From VXNF01 sp965116465 (GTDB lineage Bacteria > Actinomycetota > Acidimicrobiia > Acidimicrobiales > CATQHL01), in the NCBI GenBank assembly GCA_965116465.1, contig OZ220687.1:2356001-2420000 (forward strand): a DNA stretch of 64,000 nt. The letters are read 5' to 3'. The position numbers were made by a program, and so were the translations under genes. How positions within the stretch are numbered: the first letter of the stretch is position 1; every line of letters starts with the position of its first letter. The notes below the pieces were generated by a model. It worked only from the letters and a program-made list of their open reading frames with translations, was not told the DNA's origin and ran no database searches. This document shows positions 59,237 through 64,000 of this stretch, one piece after another.

Positions 59237-60826
59237 CTAGATGAGCCCGGGGGTGCGGCTCACCCGTTCCCGTGCTGGACCGTCGACCTCCGGTCCGAAG
59301 AGCAGATTCGCGGCCTTCGCCACCCCGGGATCGGCACGCAACGTCTCGGGGGTCTCGAGCAGGGCCAGCATGGTGCGCCGCCGCAGGAAATCCTCCATCG
59401 TGACGACGTGCTCGTGGCGGGCCATGACCATGACCTCCGCCGCCGAGCACTCGACCCGATCACTGAGGGGAAGCCCCAACTCTCTCGACTCGCCGACGAG
59501 GTCGGCCACTTCCAGCGCGCGGCGGCCGTGCAGGCGCCAGATGCGGGCCGCCTGCCGTCCGTCGAGTCCGGCGCGGGTTGCCGTCCGGCCGAAGCGTGCC
59601 CGGACAGACTCGGCTGGCTCTCCCAACCAGGTCCGGTGCGCGGGCGCCAGTCGCAGGCCGCACCTGCGGGCGGCTCTCACGACCTCCTCGCCCACGTTGA
59701 GGCAGTCGCTGAGCTTGCCGCCCAGGATGGAGATGACGCCCCGCTCGTCGTCCTCCTCGACGACGTGGCGGCGTGAGAGCTCGGTCCAGTCACGATCAGG
59801 ATCCTCCCCCGCGCCGATAACGAGCGGGCGCACGCCGCAGCGCTCGGCGATCACGTCGTCGGGGCGCAGCGGCCGTGGCATCCGCAGCCTGGCGTTGGCC
59901 TGCTGGAGCAGGAAGTCGCGATCCTCGCCGGACACCGACACGTCCGCGCCCTCGACCCGGGTGTCGGTTGTCCCTATCAGGGCGCGATGACCCATCGGGA
60001 TGACGTAGAACAGCCGGCGGTCGTCGTCGAAGAACGCCAGGACCCGTCCCGAATCGGTCACCTGTGGCACGACCACATGAGCTCCCTTCGAGTGCAGGAT
60101 CGTCCAGTTGAGCGCCACGCCGGCGAGCCGGGCCAGGGCTGCGGCGCCGGGGCCGGCCGCGTTCACCAGCATGGAGGCGGAGACGGTGTGGCGGCATCCG
60201 GTCAGGCGGTCGGTCACCTCCGCTCGCCAGAGTCCGCCGGATCGCTCCGCCTCCTCGAGATGCACCCTGGAGGTGGCTGTGGCGCCCTGATCGACCGCGT
60301 CGAGCAGGAGTTGCAGCACGAAGCGGGAGTCATTGTCCACCAGGAGACAGTCGGAGTACTCGATCGCGCCGCGGGCATCCTCGGAGTCGATGACGGGCTC
60401 GGCCAGAGTGAGCGCGTCCCTCGACAGGCGCCGCGGTCGCTCAGTAGCGAATCGTCCCAGGGCCCAGTAGGCGTGCGCGCCGAGTGCGGCGTAGGCGGGC
60501 GAGTACGGGGAGGTGGCGCCGAGCGGGGCCAGGAAGCGCAGTTCCCGGACTCGGCTGGGAAAGGAGCGCGCCAGCAGATTGCGGGACCTGCAGAGCCTCG
60601 CCACCAGCCCGATCTCGTGTGTCTGCAGGTACTTGAAGCCACCCCAGATCAGATTGGAGGACTCCTGGCTCACGCCCGAGGCGAAATCCCCGGACTCGAC
60701 GAGCGCGACGCGAGCGCCGTGCGCAGCGAGCGCCAATGCCGAGATCACGCCGTTGATGCCGCCTCCCACGACGAGGGCGTCGTGGTCCTGACCGGTGAGA
60801 CGCTCGAGATGTCGATCTCTGGCCAC
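59237..60826 (-). CDS. FAD-dependent glycerol-3-phosphate dehydrogenase-like protein
   Basis: 529 residues from GTG 60826; GTG 60898 would add 24 low-complexity residues. VGGGINGVISALALAAHGA binds FAD, VESGDFASGVSQESSNLIWG matches the GlpD flavin loop, and a C-terminal DAO-C-like domain (RHEHVVTMEDFLRRRTML) completes the family layout. It oxidises glycerol-3-phosphate or a similar phosphate/sulfonate and reduces quinone at the membrane. No glycerol kinase or facilitator is adjacent, so another substrate is possible. Confidence 0.82.
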   Translation of the reverse strand: MARDRHLERLTGQDHDALVVGGGINGVISALALAAHGARVALVESGDFASGVSQESSNLIWGGFKYLQTHEIGLVARLCRSRNLLARSFPSRVRELRFLAPLGATSPYSPAYAALGAHAYWALGRFATERPRRLSRDALTLAEPVIDSEDARGAIEYSDCLLVDNDSRFVLQLLLDAVDQGATATSRVHLEEAERSGGLWRAEVTDRLTGCRHTVSASMLVNAAGPGAAALARLAGVALNWTILHSKGAHVVVPQVTDSGRVLAFFDDDRRLFYVIPMGHRALIGTTDTRVEGADVSVSGEDRDFLLQQANARLRMPRPLRPDDVIAERCGVRPLVIGAGEDPDRDWTELSRRHVVEEDDERGVISILGGKLSDCLNVGEEVVRAARRCGLRLAPAHRTWLGEPAESVRARFGRTATRAGLDGRQAARIWRLHGRRALEVADLVGESRELGLPLSDRVECSAAEVMVMARHEHVVTMEDFLRRRTMLALLETPETLRADPGVAKAANLLFGPEVDGPARERVSRTPGLI

Positions 60827-60898
60827 GGTCGACGGAGCCGCGCGCGAAGCGGTCGATCCGCTGACGGTGAGGCCCGGGTCGCGAGCCGCGGAGATCAC

Positions 60899-61052
60899 GT
60901 CGGGCAGGTTAGGGGTGGCGTCGGCAAACGACTGCTCCCCGTCGGATTCGCAACCCGCCGGTCCCGAGTTGGCCGTCCGCGTGGCCTGCCACCGAATCGC
61001 GGCCGTCGAGGTGGTCGCGGGCGCCGTTTCGAGCGGCGGTTTCCAGGCGGGA
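60899..61052. other. Short gene-free stretch
   Basis: 154 bases between pta and the GlpD-like gene, both on the minus strand. No repeats or stem-loop seen; a weak promoter could lie here. Confidence 0.3.
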
Positions 61053-61997
61053 TCAGGTCGTGTGTGGGGCCGGATTCGTGCGAGCGGCCTGGCAGGCGGC
61101 GATCGTGGCCACGGTGACGATGTCGTCCACACTGCAACCGCGCGACAGGTCGTGCATGACTCCTGCGGTGCCCTGTAGCAACGGACCGTATGCCCGGGCG
61201 CCTCCCAGCCGTTCGGCGATCTTGTAGGCGATGTTTCCCGAGTCCAGATCAGGGAACACGAACACGTTGGCCTGGCCGGCGACCTCCGAGTCCGGCGCCT
61301 TCGCCCGTGCCACCGCGGGGGCCCAGGCCGCGTCGAACTGCAGCTCACCGTCCACAGCGAGCGACGGCGCCCGGTGCTTCACGATCTCGGTGGCACGACG
61401 GACGCGCTCCACCCGGGGGCCCGTCGCGCTGCCCTTGGTGGAGTAGGACAGCATGGCCACCCGGGCCCTGGTGCCGAGGAGTGATTCGTGTGTGGCCGCG
61501 CTCGCCACGGCGATCGAGGCGAGTTGAACAGTGTCGGGTTCGGGGACCACACCGCAGTCGGCGAAGGTGATCGGCGTCCCGTCGGGCAGGACCAGCACGA
61601 AGCAACTGCTGATGGTGTCGACACTGGGAGCCAGACCGATGCAGTAGAGGGCTGCTCTCACCACATCGGCACTCGGCCGGGTCGCCCCGCCCACGCAGGC
61701 GTCGGCCTCGCCGGCGGCCACCATGAGCGCCGCGATGTGGAGCGGGTCACCCAGATCGATGCGCTCGTTGAATGGCGAGGTCTCGGCCGCTGCCTGCACC
61801 GCAGCGGAACACAGGGCAGCCGGATCGTCAAGAACTATCGGCACCGCCAAGCCTGCGGTATCCAGGCGCCGGGCGGCCTCGGCGGCCCGCCCGTCGTGTC
61901 CGTCGGCCAGCACCACCCGCATGGGCGAGGTTCGCGCCTGCCGCCGCCACAACTCGGTGACCGCGACGTGATCCCCTGTCCGTGGGGTGCTGTTCAA
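61053..61997 (-). CDS. pta: Phosphate acetyltransferase
   Basis: 314 codons from a TTG with a purine-rich site upstream; a GTG at 61967 would remove ten residues and better match family starts. Single PTA_PTB domain: MRVVLADGHD, ADACVGGATRPSADVVRAAL, MLSYSTKGSA and ANVFVFPDLDSGNIAYKI. It interconverts acetyl phosphate and acetyl-CoA, the step needed after Xsc. It lies 16 bases downstream of the aminotransferase gene, so the two are likely one unit. Confidence 0.88.
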   Translation of the reverse strand: MNSTPRTGDHVAVTELWRRQARTSPMRVVLADGHDGRAAEAARRLDTAGLAVPIVLDDPAALCSAAVQAAAETSPFNERIDLGDPLHIAALMVAAGEADACVGGATRPSADVVRAALYCIGLAPSVDTISSCFVLVLPDGTPITFADCGVVPEPDTVQLASIAVASAATHESLLGTRARVAMLSYSTKGSATGPRVERVRRATEIVKHRAPSLAVDGELQFDAAWAPAVARAKAPDSEVAGQANVFVFPDLDSGNIAYKIAERLGGARAYGPLLQGTAGVMHDLSRGCSVDDIVTVATIAACQAARTNPAPHTT

Positions 61998-62013
61998 CCT
62001 TGGCCCCCGGGGG

Positions 62014-63384
62014 TCAGCCGCTTGCGAGCCAACCGTCCACGCGGTCGAGCACCTGGTCGACCCGGTTCAACAGGTCGTCGATGACGGTGGTGTCGGCGAT
62101 CAGTGGCGGCGAGATCGACAGCATGACCGCGCCCCGGCCGTCGGGTCGTACCAGCACGCGCGCCTCGCGCACCAAGCGGTCCAGCAAGCCGCCAGGCAGC
62201 AAGTCGGCGACCTCGGCGTCGCTGAGGTCAACACCCGAGTCGCGGTCGCGCATCAGCTCCAGGGCGTAGAAGTAGCCGGTGCCGCGGACGTCCTTCACGC
62301 AGGCGTGGGCCTGCATCAGCGCTCGCAGGCCGGCGCCGAGTCGATCCTCGTTGCCCAATACGTTCGTGAACACGTCCTCGTCACGCAGGGCAGTCATGTT
62401 GGCGACCGCCACCGCGGTGGCCACCGGATGGCCGCCGAAGGTGGAACCGTGCAGGAACATTCCCGCGGGAGAGTCCCAGACCCCCTCGAGCAGAGGGCCG
62501 CGAACCACCAGGCCGGCGAGGGGCTGGTAGGCGCTGGTGACGCCCTTGGCGAACGTGATCATGTCGGGCCGGGCGCCGAAGCGCTCGCTGCCGAACCAGT
62601 GGCCGAGGCGGCCGAAGGCGTTGATCACCTCGTCGGCGCACAGCAGCACTCCGTGGTCGTCGCAGATGCGGCGCAGTTCCTGCCAGTAGCCCTCCGGAGG
62701 CACGAGCGCGCCGCGGCCGTTCTGGACCGGCTCGGCGATCAGCATGGCCACGGTCTCGGGCCCCTCGGCGATGATCGCCTCCTCCACGGCGGCGACGCAC
62801 GGCAGCTCGCGTGCCTCCCGGCCCGGTTCGAGATGGCAACCCAGGGTGTTGGAGACGTGCCGCACGTGGCCGGCGAGCATCGGCAGGTACGGGTCGCGCA
62901 GGTTGGGGATGCCCGTCAGCAGGAGGGCCCCCAGCGTGGTGCCGTGGTATGCCCAGTGCCGGGCGATCACCTTGTGGCGCTGCTCGTCGCCGTTGGCCAG
63001 GTGATAGCAGCGAGCGAACTTGCGGGCCGACTCCACCGCCTCGGAGCCGGAGCTCACGAAGAACACCCGGTCCAGGTCACCCGGCGCCACCGACGCGATC
63101 ATCGATGCGGCCTCGACGGACGAGGGGTGAGCGAATCCCCAGTTGGGGTAGAACCCCAGCTTGTCCATCTGCTTCGCCGCGGCCGCAGCCAGGTCGCTGC
63201 GACCGTGGCCGATGTTGGTGCAGAACAGACCTGCGAGACCGTCGAGGTACTGGTTGCCGTCGGTGTCCCAGACGTAGCAGCCCTCGCCGCGCTCGATCAC
63301 CACGAGGTCGTCCGCCATCCAAGCATCGCCCCGCGTGAAATGAGGTGACAGATGACGGCGAGCCTGCTCCCGGTAGTCCGGCAT
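62014..63384 (-). CDS. Class III (omega) aminotransferase, candidate taurine:pyruvate aminotransferase
   Basis: 456 residues from ATG 63384, which has GGAGG six bases upstream; a GTG at 63402 is weaker. PLP enzyme motifs: GEGCYVWDTDGNQYLDGLAG, FFVSSGSEAVESA, LLCADEVINAFGR and the PLP-Lys in ITFAKGVTSAYQPL. Family members act on omega-amino acids, polyamines or taurine. Immediate coupling to pta, and xsc elsewhere in the window, favours taurine, but beta-alanine or GABA cannot be excluded. Confidence 0.8.
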   Translation of the reverse strand: MPDYREQARRHLSPHFTRGDAWMADDLVVIERGEGCYVWDTDGNQYLDGLAGLFCTNIGHGRSDLAAAAAKQMDKLGFYPNWGFAHPSSVEAASMIASVAPGDLDRVFFVSSGSEAVESARKFARCYHLANGDEQRHKVIARHWAYHGTTLGALLLTGIPNLRDPYLPMLAGHVRHVSNTLGCHLEPGREARELPCVAAVEEAIIAEGPETVAMLIAEPVQNGRGALVPPEGYWQELRRICDDHGVLLCADEVINAFGRLGHWFGSERFGARPDMITFAKGVTSAYQPLAGLVVRGPLLEGVWDSPAGMFLHGSTFGGHPVATAVAVANMTALRDEDVFTNVLGNEDRLGAGLRALMQAHACVKDVRGTGYFYALELMRDRDSGVDLSDAEVADLLPGGLLDRLVREARVLVRPDGRGAVMLSISPPLIADTTVIDDLLNRVDQVLDRVDGWLASG

Positions 63385-63402
63385 CAGTGCCTCCAAGGTC
63401 AC

Positions 63403-63476
63403 CCGGGCGCTGCTCAGCCCGGTTGGTTAGAGATTACAGCATTCTTGCAAGCTTGTATAACCGACCTTCGACCGGG
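63403..63476 (-). promoter_or_regulatory. AT-rich promoter region with CTTGCAAG palindrome
   Basis: The gap between the aminotransferase and ferredoxin genes is much richer in A and T than its surroundings and contains CTTGCAAG (a perfect 8-bp palindrome) and TTATAC/TAATCT 18 bases apart on the minus strand, plausible as -35 and -10. GntR- or FadR-like control is conceivable. Confidence 0.4.
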
Positions 63477-63704
63477 CTACGGCAGCGGATCCAGGTGGAT
63501 GGCGCCGATGGGACAGTTGTCGACGGCGGCGGAGGCGCTAAGCAGCTGCTCGCCGGTCACCTCCTCGATGAGCACCACGGTGATGCCGTCGTCGTCGAAG
63601 GCGAACAGGTCCGGGTCGATCAGCACGCACTGACCCGCGGTGATGCAGGCGTCGTCGATCCAGAGCCGGAACCGACCGGTGGAGGGATCCGGTTCAGGTG
63701 CCAT
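63477..63704 (-). CDS. 3Fe-4S-type ferredoxin
   Basis: 75 residues from ATG 63704, which lies inside the end of the P450 gene. Cys pattern CITAGQC (Cys-x5-Cys) and NCPIGAI fits a single 3Fe-4S cluster of the kind that serves actinobacterial P450s. Acidic, cytosolic; it should pass electrons to the P450 encoded just upstream. Confidence 0.88.
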   Translation of the reverse strand: MAPEPDPSTGRFRLWIDDACITAGQCVLIDPDLFAFDDDGITVVLIEEVTGEQLLSASAAVDNCPIGAIHLDPLP

Positions 63705-64000
63705 TGAAGCCTCTCCCCGACTCGCCCTGCCCGGCCACTGCAACGCGGCGGTCCGACTCGGTCGATGCGCCACTTGGTTCGATCCACAGTTCGGCCAGGC
63801 CGCGCTGGTCGCGGGGCGCCTTCCAGAGCGGCGTCTGGCTCACCAGCGTCGCAGCGGGGAAGCGCTTCAGGAACTCCTCGACGGCGATGGGCACCTCCAG
63901 GCGGGCGAGCGATGCGCCGAGACAGAAGTGCGGACCCCGGCCGAAGCCCATGTGGTCGGCCTTGGTGAGACGGCGTGTGATGTCGAACTTCTCGGGATCG
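63694..64000 (-). CDS. Cytochrome P450, C-terminal part (cut by window end)
   Basis: About 102 codons, still open at 64000. DPEKFDITR, then HMGFGRGPHFCLGASLARLE, contain the haem-binding Cys in the canonical FGxGxHxCxG context. Most of the protein, including the ExxR motif, lies beyond the window. Stop overlaps the ferredoxin start, so the two form a redox pair. Substrate unknown. Confidence 0.9.
   Translation of the reverse strand, partial: DPEKFDITRRLTKADHMGFGRGPHFCLGASLARLEVPIAVEEFLKRFPAATLVSQTPLWKAPRDQRGLAELWIEPSGASTESDRRVAVAGQGESGRGFNGT

Overview
The window is GC-rich DNA with many GTG starts and tightly overlapping gene pairs (ATGA/GTGA junctions). Lineage clues are coenzyme-F420/FMN luciferase-like oxidoreductases, a P450 with a small 3Fe-4S ferredoxin, lipoprotein binding proteins and several ABC importers. 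Together they suggest a free-living or host-associated actinobacterium, perhaps a marine or sponge-associated Acidimicrobiia-type heterotroph. The lineage is inference; no rRNA, tRNA, CRISPR or intact mobile element was seen.

Layout. 1-10538 (+): a catabolic operon with the tail of a Gfo/Idh/MocA dehydrogenase, a ureidoglycolate-lyase-like cupin, a sugar-type ABC importer (one ATPase, two permeases), an aldehyde dehydrogenase, a short citrate/methylcitrate synthase, a PrpF-like isomerase and an aconitase. 10535-18156: two flavodoxin-fold oxidoreductases, a cytosine-deaminase-like amidohydrolase, an LLM oxidoreductase, an exported CapA-VanY fusion, an AhpD-like protein and a lactonase-type hydrolase. 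18397-24367 (+): a complete peptide/nickel-type ABC importer whose binding protein has a long Ala-rich stalk. 24379-27737: a small defence/addiction-like islet (antitoxin scar, AAA/DUF4143 ATPase with three 23-bp-spaced repeats, orphan antitoxin, 14-repeat LRV protein). 27967-35436: a phosphotriesterase-family hydrolase overlapping an apparent single-chain N,N-dimethylformamidase, then an SDR, an amidohydrolase, a cupin and a PhyH dioxygenase. 35638-39253 (+): a sugar ABC importer, again with a stalked binding protein. 39376-40781: an AAA ATPase and a possible PIN remnant.

40806-47565 (-): a sulfonate operon, TetR - SoeBC fusion - SoeA - Xsc, which should cleave sulfoacetaldehyde and oxidise the sulfite released. 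A candidate taurine aminotransferase and phosphate acetyltransferase lie at 61053-63384, and an SsuD-like monooxygenase at 49178-50326. If the assignments hold, the window encodes taurine/sulfoacetaldehyde to acetyl-CoA plus sulfate.

47904-59224: an alpha-glucoside module split over both strands (MsmK-type ATPase, two permeases, binding protein, GH13 glucosidase, LacI repressor). It is tied together by three near-identical LacI-type palindromes at 47904, 56462 and 59213. The window ends with a GlpD-like FAD dehydrogenase, Pta, the aminotransferase, a ferredoxin and a truncated cytochrome P450.

Cross-cutting features: all three complete importers carry a long perfect stem-loop between the binding-protein gene and the next transporter gene. 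All three binding proteins are lipoproteins with unusual extended linkers (Ala-rich coiled-coil or Pro-rich).
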